A stretch of 34,975 bases of DNA from a virus (IMGVR_UViG_3300031974_001290:1-34975); one strand, 5' to 3'. Counted from the stretch's first letter, positions 17,790-25,561 are shown. Translations and numbers: made by a program. Notes: generated from the letters alone by a model not told the origin.

Positions 17790-20700
17790 TGAAAAGAACA
17801 AAAGTTGATATTCCTTTAAAAAAAATTAAATACATACACCACATATCTGATGTTCATATTAGAAATTTAAAACGACACGCCGAATACGAACAAGTATTTG
17901 AAAGGTTGTATGAAAAAATCAAACAGAATCGTGAGGATTCTATTATTTATATCGGTGGTGATATAGCACACTCAAAAACCGATATGTCCCCCGAACTCGT
18001 AGACCAAACTTCTCGTTTTTTAAAATCTCTTTCAGAGATTTGTCCTACGATAGTTATAACGGGTAATCACGATTGTAATTTAAATAACTTGAATAGATTA
18101 GATGTTTTAACACCTATCATCAATAATTTAAATTTACCCAACTTACATTACTTAAAACGCTCAGGCGTTTACGACATAGCCGATATGAGTTTTGTAGTTT
18201 GGGATGTTTGGGAAGATGAAGAGAACTACATTAAAGCAAAAGACTTTGAAGCTGATACAAAGGTTGTTTTATATCACGGAACAGTTGATAGGTCAAAAAC
18301 TGATGTAGGATTTTCACTACCAGGTAAGGTTACAATAGATTACTTTGACGATTACGATATGGGTCTAATTGGTGATATTCATAAAAGACAATATTTAGAC
18401 AAAGAAAAAACTATTGCTTATTGTGGTTCTCTGATTCAACAAAATCACGGGGAAAGTATTGGACACGGATATTTGTTATGGGAAGTAGAAACAAAAAAAT
18501 CAGAGTACATTGAAATACCAAATGATTATGGATACTACACAATAGACATTGATAAAGGTATTGTTCCTGATGTAAAAGGAATGCCTAAGAAAGCAAGATT
18601 AAGAGTTAGGGTATCCAATACCAATGGTATAGAACTTAAAAAGGCCCTAGCTATTATTCATCACAGATACGGAATTAAAGATGTCACAATTACAAAAGTA
18701 GACAGACGAGATGTAGGTAGGTCTAATAGTGAAATGGTTATAGGTGATGTAAATGATACAGATTATCAATACGAATTGATTGAGGATTATTTAAAACGAA
18801 ACCACGCCATTACAGACAATATATTAGTTAAGATTAAAAAATTAAATGAAGAAATCAATAACGAACTACCACCAGCAAGAGTTAAACGAAATATTAATTG
18901 GAAACTAAAACACTTTGAGTTCTCAAATATGTTTTGTTATGGTGAAAACAATTATGTAGACTTCACACAACTTGACGGAATTGTTGGTATGTTTGCTCCA
19001 AATGCTTCCGGTAAGTCAACCTTATTAGATGCTTTATCATTTTGTTTATTTGATGTTACATCAAGAACCACAAAAGCGGCATCAGTTCTAAATAACAAGA
19101 AAAAGAATTTTAGTTGTAAAGTAAACTTTGAAGTTGGTGGTTTAGATTATTTTATTGAAAGAAAAGCATCAAAAAGAGAAAGAGACGGGCATGTAAAAGT
19201 AAATGTTAATTTTTGGATGATTGATGATAGTGGACAGACTATTAGTTTAAATGGTGACCAAAGACGAACGACAAACTACAATATTAATCAGGTGGTGGGA
19301 ACATACGAAGATTTTATTTTATCAACACTATCCACCCAAAATAACTTCACAGTGTTCATTGACAAAACACAAAAGGAAAGAAAAGAGTTATTATCTACAT
19401 TTATGGGAACAGATATTTTTGACTCTTTGTATCAATCTGCTAATGATAAAATATCAGAAACACAAACTTTGTTAAGAGATTTTAATAAAGTTGATTATAG
19501 TAAAAACTTAGCAGAATTACAAAAACAAACTACTTTATTACAAGTTAAACAAACAGACTTACTTTCTAAAAAAGAAAAACAAGTAGAAAAACAAAACAAA
19601 CTAAATACTAAAATTATTAACTTGACTAAAAAACTAAAAGTTGTTGATGACAATATACAAGATATAGATAAATTAGAAAATGATTTACTTAGTCAAAATA
19701 AAGATTTTCAAGAAGTTACTAAAGACATAGATAAAACAAATTCAGAATTTAATGACATAAGTCAATTATTAACCGAAATAGAAATTAATATTACAAAATA
19801 TGAATCTGATAATATAAATGAACAATATTCAAAACTTCAAACTTTACAAGAAAGTAGAGATGAATTTCAAATAGAAATAGATAAATTAAAAGTAGAGGTT
19901 AGAAACAAATTAGACAAGACCGAAAAATTAAAAGGTGTTACTTGGGACGACAATTGTGAACATTGTATGAGTAATCCATTAACAATTGATGCTAGGGAAA
20001 CCGAAAAGAACTTAGAAAAAGATAAAGAGCTTGCGGCCGAGTATCTTAACAAAAAGAACAAAATGGACGAAGAAATAGAAGCACTAAATCCTATTATTGA
20101 GCAAAAAGAAAATTATGATAAATATAAATCAAGTTTAGTTGAAGCAGAATTTAGGGAAAGAGAACTAAAAACTAATCTACAATATTTTAAAGAAAAAAAG
20201 AAAAATATAAATTCGTCAATTGAAACTATTGAACAAGATATAAAACAATACAATGAACAAAAAAGTAATATCAAATACAATAAAAAAATAAAAGAAGATA
20301 TTCAAGTTGTTCAAAATGATTTAGATGATGTAGATAATGTTATAGTAAACTTAACTGGTGATATAACAGAAGTTCACGCCGACATAAAGGTTGGTGATAG
20401 TGAAATGAAAAACATCAACAGAAAGATTGAAGAAATAGAAGAATTAGAAAACAAAAATCAAGCATATCGTTATTACTTAGATGCTGTTAGAAGAGATAGT
20501 GTTCCTTATGAATTGTTAGAAAAAGCAATACCAACGATTGAAGGAGAAATAAATAATATCTTAGGACAACTAGTTGATTTCCAAATGTCGTTAGATATGG
20601 ACGGAAAGAATATTAATAGTAATATTGTGTATGATGATGTTAACCAGTGGCCACTAGAACTATCAAGTGGTATGGAAAGATTTATCAGCTCTCTTGCAAT

Positions 20701-20938
20701 GAGAGTTGGTTTAATAAATGTAAGTAATTTACCAAGAAGTAATTTCTTAGCAATCGACGAGGGTTGGGGAACAATGGATAGTGATAATATAAACTCAGTT
20801 TATAATTTATTCCAATATCTAAAAGGACAATTCCAATTTGCATTGATTGTATCGCATGTTGACTCAATGAGAGATGCTGTAGATACATTATTAGAGATTA
20901 CAAAAGATACAGAATTTAGTAAAATTAAATTCGATTAA
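17789..20938 (+). CDS. Mre11-Rad50 (SbcD-SbcC, gp47-gp46) fusion nuclease
   Basis: The 1049-aa protein joins both subunits of the recombination nuclease that in T4 are separate genes 47 and 46. Residues 1-240 form the Mre11/SbcD phosphoesterase, with HISDVHI (18-24), GGDIAH (56-61), GNHD (92-95), YHG (His163) and GDIH (195-198), all catalytic metal-site motifs. Residues 370-1049 form Rad50/SbcC: Walker A APNASGKS (403-410), a long coiled coil (about 550-900) interrupted by the zinc hook CEHC (723-726), ABC signature LSSGMERF (958-965), Walker B FLAIDEGW (986-993) and SHVDSM. The complex resects DNA ends for recombination-dependent replication and degrades host DNA. No frameshift or internal stop separates the halves. 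Confidence 0.9.
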   Translation: MKRTKVDIPLKKIKYIHHISDVHIRNLKRHAEYEQVFERLYEKIKQNREDSIIYIGGDIAHSKTDMSPELVDQTSRFLKSLSEICPTIVITGNHDCNLNNLNRLDVLTPIINNLNLPNLHYLKRSGVYDIADMSFVVWDVWEDEENYIKAKDFEADTKVVLYHGTVDRSKTDVGFSLPGKVTIDYFDDYDMGLIGDIHKRQYLDKEKTIAYCGSLIQQNHGESIGHGYLLWEVETKKSEYIEIPNDYGYYTIDIDKGIVPDVKGMPKKARLRVRVSNTNGIELKKALAIIHHRYGIKDVTITKVDRRDVGRSNSEMVIGDVNDTDYQYELIEDYLKRNHAITDNILVKIKKLNEEINNELPPARVKRNINWKLKHFEFSNMFCYGENNYVDFTQLDGIVGMFAPNASGKSTLLDALSFCLFDVTSRTTKAASVLNNKKKNFSCKVNFEVGGLDYFIERKASKRERDGHVKVNVNFWMIDDSGQTISLNGDQRRTTNYNINQVVGTYEDFILSTLSTQNNFTVFIDKTQKERKELLSTFMGTDIFDSLYQSANDKISETQTLLRDFNKVDYSKNLAELQKQTTLLQVKQTDLLSKKEKQVEKQNKLNTKIINLTKKLKVVDDNIQDIDKLENDLLSQNKDFQEVTKDIDKTNSEFNDISQLLTEIEINITKYESDNINEQYSKLQTLQESRDEFQIEIDKLKVEVRNKLDKTEKLKGVTWDDNCEHCMSNPLTIDARETEKNLEKDKELAAEYLNKKNKMDEEIEALNPIIEQKENYDKYKSSLVEAEFRERELKTNLQYFKEKKKNINSSIETIEQDIKQYNEQKSNIKYNKKIKEDIQVVQNDLDDVDNVIVNLTGDITEVHADIKVGDSEMKNINRKIEEIEELENKNQAYRYYLDAVRRDSVPYELLEKAIPTIEGEINNILGQLVDFQMSLDMDGKNINSNIVYDDVNQWPLELSSGMERFISSLAMRVGLINVSNLPRSNFLAIDEGWGTMDSDNINSVYNLFQYLKGQFQFALIVSHVDSMRDAVDTLLEITKDTEFSKIKFD

Positions 20939-20940
20939 AA

Positions 20941-20964
20941 AAAATGCAAGAAAAAATGTATTTT
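20941..20964 (+). terminator. Weak hairpin after the Mre11-Rad50 gene
   Basis: AAAATGCA (20941-20948) pairs with TGTATTTT (20957-20964), 8 bp with one G-U, loop of eight A-rich bases. It starts 3 bases after the stop codon. The T-run is part of the stem rather than downstream of it, so termination strength is uncertain. Confidence 0.35.
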
Positions 20965-20986
20965 GGGCGATTTGACTTATATTTAA
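20960..20986 (+). promoter_or_regulatory. Promoter before the structured RNA region
   Basis: ATTTTGGG (20960-20967) and ATATTTAA (20979-20986) repeat the arrangement seen at 16512-16538, with the same 19-base start-to-start spacing, and are followed by ATGTGTAA. The sequence downstream has no normal-sized ORF for over 1 kb, so this promoter would drive a non-coding RNA. Confidence 0.5.
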
Positions 20987-20989
20987 ATG

Positions 20990-21491
20990 TGTAATTAGTT
21001 ATTTGAAAATTGGAATTATGAAAGTATAGAGAGTAATTAACTCTATATGGGATTGACCGAAAAATGGGTAGACATTCGAAGCCCATAAAGTAATCCGGAC
21101 GAAGTTGTGGTGACTTGATGATTGGTAAATATTCTAATCGTCTATATCGACAGATATCGTCTAATGTATTTTCGTAAAAAAGATAAGATGATTCTTATGA
21201 CTCTATTATAGGTAAGGGTAAAACTGAAGTCCTATTTTATGACCGAACAATCTACACTTGGAGAGATAAGGTATTTGCATAGAAGTTGTATTCACATCAA
21301 TGAGGAATAACCACCTTAAGATGAACTATCGTAACTGATAGATGTAAAGTTTAGAGTATGAAAAATCCAAGACGAAAATTGTAGGTAATCATTAACCCTA
21401 CATCCCCAATAAATTCCACCAATATTTTTAAGAGAGCCAAATTTTAGTTTCCACCATATACCAAACTTAAAATCACGGCTCTCTTTTTTTT
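20990..21491 (+). ncRNA. Candidate structured non-coding RNA, about 500 nt
   Basis: No protein gene of normal size exists on either strand here, but many helices do. GTATAGAG/CTCTATAT (21024-21031/21041-21048); a nested pair GGATT/AATCC (21050-21054/21092-21096) around ATGGG/CCCAT (21064-21068/21082-21086); GATGATT/AATCGTC (21117-21123/21136-21142); ATATC/GATAT (21144-21148/21153-21157); ATAAGA/TCTTAT (21183-21188/21193-21198); ATAGG/CCTAT (21208-21212/21231-21235); CTATC/GATAG (21326-21330/21337-21341); TGTAGG/CCTACA (21380-21385/21397-21402). It is bounded by a promoter-like motif and a strong intrinsic terminator. I cannot match it to a known class (tRNA, tmRNA, RNase P, 6S). The 5' end is an estimate. 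Confidence 0.6.
21430..21491 (+). terminator. Strong intrinsic terminator of the structured RNA
   Basis: AAGAGAGCC (21430-21438) pairs perfectly with GGCTCTCTT (21477-21485), and inside it TTTTAGTTT (21442-21450) pairs with AAACTTAAAA (21463-21472, one bulge). A run of eight T (21484-21491) follows. This is a textbook Rho-independent terminator with an extended stem, and the strongest in the window. Confidence 0.85.
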
Positions 21492-21519
21492 ATACAAAAC
21501 AAAACACAAGGAGATAAAA

Positions 21520-21558
21520 ATGATGACAATCAAAATAAACCAGGAGTTTATCGAGTAG
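21520..21558 (+). CDS. 12-codon mini-ORF, possible leader peptide
   Basis: AAGGAG (21508-21513) lies 6 bases before ATGATG. The frame reads MMTIKINQEFIE and stops at TAG (21556-21558). The stop codon sits in the loop of a hairpin (21546-21554/21561-21571). Good SD plus start plus structured stop resembles a leader peptide controlling downstream RNA folding, but a chance ORF, or a short exon, cannot be excluded. Confidence 0.35.
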   Translation: MMTIKINQEFIE

Positions 21559-21709
21559 AATCGATTTAAACCCAGTTTCGCATCAGGAGTCCGCGAGAGG
21601 ACATACTGAGTAAGTCGCTTATATTGAACATAGAGTCCTTATTGTAGTAATACATTCCGGGAGAAGTGTCCACACCAAGAGAGAGAGTGTGGATATGACG
21701 AAAGTCATA
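21546..21709 (+). ncRNA. Second candidate structured RNA element with GNRA loops
   Basis: A dense series of helices at raised GC (29, 21 and 26 G+C in the three 60-base lines from 21541). GTTTATCGA/TCGATTTAAAC (21546-21554/21561-21571, bulged); CAG-GTCC/GGAC-CTG (21584-21592/21599-21608, internal loop); TGTA-GTAA-TACA (21643-21654, GNRA loop); TCCACAC/GTGTGGA (21669-21675/21687-21693, 11-base loop); TATGAC-GAAA-GTCATA (21694-21709, GNRA loop), directly stacked on the helix before. GNRA tetraloops usually mark tertiary contacts in large RNAs. There is no T-run at the end, so the 3' boundary is unknown. Confidence 0.5.
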
Positions 21710-21902
21710 GTTACGAACAAGTCTTAAATGCTATTCATAAAACCACCGAAGGAGGGCAGGAGAAAACCAGAAATCAATACATCATCCCTATCTCTAGAAT
21801 CGTTTGCTTGAAAACCACCAAAAACCCAAAAAATCCAATGAAATCAGATAAAAAAATAATTTTTAAAAAAACTTCTAAAAAAATAACACAGCTTATTGAA
21901 TT
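21710..21902 (+). other. Gene-free stretch, no clear feature
   Basis: This stretch between the structured element and the first early promoter has no ORF. It holds a purine-rich run (GGAGGGCAGGAG near 21750), two copies of AAAACCACC (near 21739 and 21811), and an A/T-rich tail from 21830 on. It may be the 3' end of the RNA before it. Confidence 0.4.
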
Positions 21903-21936
21903 AGCTCTTGACTTTAAAAAAGGGCTACATTATATT
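21903..21936 (+). promoter_or_regulatory. Early-type sigma70 promoter, copy 1
   Basis: AGCTCTTGAC (21903-21912) contains the -35 TTGACT (21908-21913); the -10 TATATT is at 21931-21936, a 17-base spacer. The ATG of the 32-aa gene follows 8 bases later, so the transcript is nearly leaderless. Confidence 0.85.
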
Positions 21937-21944
21937 GTATTGTT

Positions 21945-22043
21945 ATGAAAAAATGTGATAATTGCAATACAGGTAACTTCGTTGGAACAATATTTTATCC
22001 AACGCTGTGTATTCCTTGTATAATTAATTTAAAAAAAAGATAA
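21945..22043 (+). CDS. 32-aa zinc-ribbon-like protein
   Basis: A 32-codon gene starts 8 bases after the -10 box of an early promoter. The product carries two CxxC pairs, CDNC (residues 4-7) and CIPC (22-25), separated by 14 residues (NTGNFVGTIFYPTL), a spacing that fits a treble-clef or zinc-ribbon knuckle, and ends in LKKR. No SD is visible, so it is probably translated from a leaderless mRNA. Small early zinc proteins of phages often bind host RNA polymerase or other host factors, but no target can be read here. Confidence 0.65.
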   Translation: MKKCDNCNTGNFVGTIFYPTLCIPCIINLKKR

Positions 22044-22046
22044 AAT

Positions 22047-22080
22047 AGCTCTTGACTCTTAATACTAAGGCAGTTATATT
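22047..22080 (+). promoter_or_regulatory. Early-type sigma70 promoter, copy 2
   Basis: AGCTCTTGAC (22047-22056) with -35 TTGACT (22052-22057), 17-base spacer and -10 TATATT (22075-22080). It drives the three-gene cluster that begins at 22109, with a leader of about 20 bases that holds an AAAGGAG SD. Confidence 0.88.
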
Positions 22081-22108
22081 AGTATAGAAAGTAAAGGAGA
22101 AAAAAATT

Positions 22109-22399
22109 ATGACGGTTTATGGAAAAACATTAGAAATTAAAAATGTAACTGAGGGTTACACAAAAGAACAAGTAGAACAAAATATAGAGCAGTTCACAGA
22201 AGATAGAAATGAAGCTCTTTATAATTTGTATGAGTTGAAAAGAGAAACTTTAGCTTTCAATGAAGGTGGTAATAAAGAGGGTTATTGTAATTTATTAGAT
22301 GATACTGACTTCTTTACACCAGAAGACTTTACAGATACTTACAATGTTAAAGATTTTACAGATGAACAAGTAATAGAAATTTTGGAAGGAATGATATAA
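22109..22399 (+). CDS. Small acidic protein, unknown (early)
   Basis: The 96-aa protein is strongly acidic, with a helical middle (TKEQVEQNIEQFTEDRNEAL, YNLYELKRETLAF) and a Phe/Asp-rich end (DDTDFFTPEDFTDTYNVKDF). No Cys motif beyond one Cys, no membrane segment. It has a good SD (AAAGGAG) and overlaps the next start by one base. No family recognised. Acidic early phage proteins of this size are often DNA mimics or inhibitors of host enzymes, but that is speculation. Confidence 0.72.
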   Translation: MTVYGKTLEIKNVTEGYTKEQVEQNIEQFTEDRNEALYNLYELKRETLAFNEGGNKEGYCNLLDDTDFFTPEDFTDTYNVKDFTDEQVIEILEGMI

Positions 22400-22620
22400 T
22401 GATAGATAAAATTGGACAATTAATAAATACATTAGAACAAGAGATTAATGACGGATATAATACTTTACCAGATTATCAAACAAATAATGAAGGTAAAACT
22501 TATATCAATGGTGCTCAAGCCACATTGTATGAATTACAAAAACAAATTAAAGAATTAGAACAAGGATTGAGATTAGGTAAAAACTTCTCATTACTTGGAA
22601 AGGGGTTAAACAATGGCTAA
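22399..22620 (+). CDS. Small protein, unknown (early)
   Basis: The 73-aa protein has a helical first half (KIGQLINTLEQEINDGYNTL) and a helix with Tyr-Glu-Leu-Gln in the second (QATLYELQKQIKELEQGLRL), suggesting a helical hairpin or coiled coil. It starts in the TAATG overlap with the gene before, so translation is coupled, and its last 8 bases overlap the next gene. No family recognised. Confidence 0.66.
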   Translation: MIDKIGQLINTLEQEINDGYNTLPDYQTNNEGKTYINGAQATLYELQKQIKELEQGLRLGKNFSLLGKGLNNG

Positions 22621-22825
22621 AAGATATTTTGTAAATGTAACTATGGAGATATTTGTTCCAGAACAAGGTTGTGGAGAAAGGTCTACTATAAATGAGAATA
22701 GAGATGCAAGATGGTTTGCAGATACTATTGCACAAAAAACACAAAAACACATTAGAGATGAGTTTAAACACTCAGAAAGAGATTATCATCTTAATGAAGT
22801 TCAAGTAAATTATTTGGAAGATTAA
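22613..22825 (+). CDS. Small protein, unknown (early)
   Basis: The 70-aa protein reads as a beta strand (KRYFVNVTMEIFVPE), then a helix with WFADTIAQKTQKHIRDEF, then a short strand (NEVQVNYLED). This alpha/beta pattern suggests a small single domain. SD AAGGGG lies before the start, within the gene before. It is the last gene of the first early cluster. No family recognised. Confidence 0.68.
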   Translation: MAKRYFVNVTMEIFVPEQGCGERSTINENRDARWFADTIAQKTQKHIRDEFKHSERDYHLNEVQVNYLED

Positions 22826-22831
22826 TAAAAA

Positions 22832-22865
22832 AGCTCTTGACATTAACAAATTTTATTATTAAACT
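22832..22865 (+). promoter_or_regulatory. Early-type sigma70 promoter, copy 3
   Basis: AGCTCTTGAC (22832-22841) with -35 TTGACA (22837-22842), a 17-base spacer and a weaker -10 TAAACT (22860-22865). The ATG of the VWA gene is 9 bases later, with only a close AGGA, so the leader is at most a few bases. Confidence 0.75.
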
Positions 22866-22874
22866 AGGATAGTT

Positions 22875-25007
22875 ATGAAATTAAATAAACAAAACAATTT
22901 TTCGTCTTTTTGGTTGGGTGATAGTTTAGAAAACAAATCACTTATAGAAAAAGATGTAGATACAAAACCAGGTATTGACCATATTAAGTTAGCAGGTTAT
23001 CAAAGAGCCATTTCTAACTTTGTAAATATCGTAACTTCTAAAAGTATTCCTGTTCAGTTTTCACAAAGAGGTGATTCTTATACTGACGGAAAAATTGTTA
23101 CGATATCTTCTAAACTTGATGACAAATTATTCGATAGTTCAGTTGGTCTTGCACTTCACGAGGGTTCACACATTTTATTATCAGACTTTGATTTCTTAAA
23201 ACAACTTGGTTCTTCTATACCAAAAACAACTTATGAATTAGGTATGAGTAAAGGTATGAGACATAGAGATATCAAAGAGTTTTTCAAGAATATGTTAAAT
23301 TATGTTGAGGATAGACGAATTGACCACTATGTTGTATCTAGTTCACCTGGTTACAAAGGTTATTATTTATCTATGTATCAGAAGTATTTCAATAGTCCTA
23401 CTATTGACAAAGGTTTAAAGTCAGATGAAATGACAGAATCTACAATAGAAGCTTATATGTTTAGAATTATCAACTTAACTAATCCAAATACTAATTTAGA
23501 TTCTTTACCTGGTTTAAGAGATATTTGGAATACTATTGATTTAAGAAACATTTCAAGATTACAATCTACTGGTGATGCTTGGAAAGTTGCTTACAAAGTT
23601 GGTAAAATTGTTTTACAAAATCTAGACGATACTGATAGAGAGGAAACTTATAATGACATCAAAAAAAGATTAAATCAAGCTATACAACAATCAATGAATC
23701 AACAAGGTGGTGGTAGAACTGGTGGTTCAGAAGGTCAGCGTGATATGGTCAATGATTATTCAGTTAATCGTATCAAAGAAATGATGCAGAAATATCAAGA
23801 TAGTAATGATTACGAAAGACTACTAGACTCAGTTCAAGTTGAATCAAGATATTTACAAGACGGTGGTAGAGTTGCCAATATGGTTGAAAGACTTTATCAA
23901 GAATTAGAAAACGGAATGACTGATGATGAAAAATCAGATTTAAGAAAAAAACTTGATAGAGCGTTTGACAAACAAAGAAAGTTTTTACAAGGTCAAATTT
24001 CAAAAAGAAAATTATCTAAAAAAGATAAACAAAAAGTTCAAGCTATTTCCGAGTCCGGAACTACACTAAAAAATGTTCTACAAGATTCAAAATATGACGA
24101 GATGTCTAATCGTTGGATGAACAGAAATGCTGGTGGTAAAAAACAATGTGTAGTTGTTAGAAATTTCAACCAAACACTTGTTGATTCAGGTTTGTTCAGA
24201 AGTTTGATTGACCCAAGCCCTTGGAGAGATACTCAAACAAGAGTTATTGAAGGATTAAGACTTGGTAAAATGTTAGGTAAAAAATTACAAATTCGTGGTG
24301 AAGAAAGATTACTAAAAAATACAAGATTAAATTCTGGTCGTATTGATAAAAGACTTATCGCAGAACTTGGGTTTGGTAATTCAAATGTATTTCACACAAT
24401 CAACATAGACAAGTTTCCTGACGGATTCTTACACATTTCATTGGACGCTAGTGGTAGTATGTCTGGTGAAAAGTTTAACAAGTCATTAACTTGTGCTATT
24501 GCTATTATTCAAGCCGTTGATATGATACCAAACTTTGATGTTGTGTTTTCATTAAGAGGAACACAAGACACTGGTGATTTACCAGTTATTATGTATGCTT
24601 ATGATTCAAGAGTAGACAAGATTACAAAAATTAGAAAGTTGTTTAGATATTTACATTGTGGTTCAACCACTCCTGAAGGATTGTGTTTTGAAGCCATTAT
24701 GGACGATATGATTACAACTACTGATAAAATGGATAGTTTCTTCTTGAACTTATCAGACGGAATGCCAATGTATTCAAATGATACACTATATTATTGTGGT
24801 GATGAAGCTGTTCATCACACTAGAGATATGGTTAACAAAATGAGAAAAATGGGTATCAACATTTTATCTTACTTTATTTCTGATTACGATAGTGATACCA
24901 CTTTACAAGATTTTAAAACAATGTATGGTAGTGATGCTGAGAACATTAATGTTTCATCAGTTACTCAGATTGCCAAAACAATGAACAATATGTTTTTAAC
25001 AAAATGA
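22875..25007 (+). CDS. VWA-domain protein with HExxH metallopeptidase-like N-terminus (CobT-like)
   Basis: The 710-aa protein has an N-terminal gluzincin-like site: LALHEGSH (HExxH at 95-99) and NYVEDRRID (142-150) with Glu145 as a likely third ligand. A Lys/Arg-rich helical region follows (about 300-400). Residues 515-705 are a von Willebrand A domain with an intact MIDAS: DASGS (524-528), the Thr of GSTTPEG (596-602) and LSDG (626-629). CobT and the DUF2201 group (putative metallopeptidase plus VWA-like) share this architecture and work with MoxR/CobS AAA+ ATPases, and such an ATPase lies two genes downstream. The pair probably remodels or inserts metal into a target protein. Target unknown; cobalt chelation as such is not shown. 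Confidence 0.82.
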   Translation: MKLNKQNNFSSFWLGDSLENKSLIEKDVDTKPGIDHIKLAGYQRAISNFVNIVTSKSIPVQFSQRGDSYTDGKIVTISSKLDDKLFDSSVGLALHEGSHILLSDFDFLKQLGSSIPKTTYELGMSKGMRHRDIKEFFKNMLNYVEDRRIDHYVVSSSPGYKGYYLSMYQKYFNSPTIDKGLKSDEMTESTIEAYMFRIINLTNPNTNLDSLPGLRDIWNTIDLRNISRLQSTGDAWKVAYKVGKIVLQNLDDTDREETYNDIKKRLNQAIQQSMNQQGGGRTGGSEGQRDMVNDYSVNRIKEMMQKYQDSNDYERLLDSVQVESRYLQDGGRVANMVERLYQELENGMTDDEKSDLRKKLDRAFDKQRKFLQGQISKRKLSKKDKQKVQAISESGTTLKNVLQDSKYDEMSNRWMNRNAGGKKQCVVVRNFNQTLVDSGLFRSLIDPSPWRDTQTRVIEGLRLGKMLGKKLQIRGEERLLKNTRLNSGRIDKRLIAELGFGNSNVFHTINIDKFPDGFLHISLDASGSMSGEKFNKSLTCAIAIIQAVDMIPNFDVVFSLRGTQDTGDLPVIMYAYDSRVDKITKIRKLFRYLHCGSTTPEGLCFEAIMDDMITTTDKMDSFFLNLSDGMPMYSNDTLYYCGDEAVHHTRDMVNKMRKMGINILSYFISDYDSDTTLQDFKTMYGSDAENINVSSVTQIAKTMNNMFLTK

Positions 25008-25555
25008 CGGATAAACAAATCATAGAACAAACAAAAGATTGGTTATGGGAACTAACAGAACCACGAGAAGAATTTAGTGGATTTGGTATTTGTCCTTTCT
25101 TAAAAAAAGAATTAACAGATGACGAAATGAAATTTGTAATTTTAAGAGGACAAGATGATTCATATGGGCCAGACTTTAAAAAAGGTTTAGATGATTGGAT
25201 TGAAGAAAACAAATATAATTCAATTTTATTTATTTGTTTAGGTGAAATATGGGAACACATTGAAAGAAAAGATTATCAACTTAAATTACAAAAGTTAATG
25301 AAAGAAAATGGATACGAAGATTATAAAGCACTTTGTTTTAGTCCTTATGAAGATAGAACAGCGGCTGGTGTCAAGACCAGAGCCGGTTCACCTTATTTTT
25401 TAATTAACATTATGAGTTCTACTGACTTAGGTAAAGCACATAAAAGTATTGTAAAGACTAAATACTTTGATAACTTTACAAAACAAGAATTAATTGATAT
25501 AAAAATTTATGGAAAAAATACTAAAAAAGCTCTTGACATTGATAAAATTAATTAA
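25004..25555 (+). CDS. 183-aa protein between VWA and AAA+ genes, unknown
   Basis: The product has an N-terminal GFGICPFLKK with a conserved-looking Cys-Pro, a helical middle (LGEIWEHIERKDYQLKLQKL), then FSPYEDRTAAGVKTRAGSPY and FLINIMSSTDLGKAHKSIVK. It starts in an ATGA overlap with the VWA gene, and its end contains the -35 part of the promoter for the AAA+ gene. Being sandwiched in the VWA/AAA+ module suggests a third component or substrate adaptor. I do not recognise the family. Confidence 0.74.
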   Translation: MTDKQIIEQTKDWLWELTEPREEFSGFGICPFLKKELTDDEMKFVILRGQDDSYGPDFKKGLDDWIEENKYNSILFICLGEIWEHIERKDYQLKLQKLMKENGYEDYKALCFSPYEDRTAAGVKTRAGSPYFLINIMSSTDLGKAHKSIVKTKYFDNFTKQELIDIKIYGKNTKKALDIDKIN

Positions 25556-25561
25556 TATATT
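25528..25561 (+). promoter_or_regulatory. Early-type sigma70 promoter, copy 4
   Basis: AGCTCTTGAC (25528-25537) with -35 TTGACA (25533-25538), 17-base spacer and -10 TATATT (25556-25561). The -35 lies inside the end of the 183-aa gene. It gives the AAA+ gene its own transcript with a leader of about 35 bases and an AAAGGAAAT SD. Confidence 0.88.

Noticed and set aside
21046-21096. Possible tRNA or tmRNA part (ATTCGAAGCCC resembles a T-arm)
   Set aside because: The loop between the pairing halves is 13 bases, not 7, and no acceptor stem, anticodon arm or CCA end is found. No tRNA gene is seen anywhere in the window.
21520-21830. Group I or group II intron
   Set aside because: GNRA hairpins and a GAACATAGAGTCC string recall a group I core, but I could not assemble P4, P7 or a matching split exon, and no group II domain V lower stem pairs. 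Left as an unclassified RNA.
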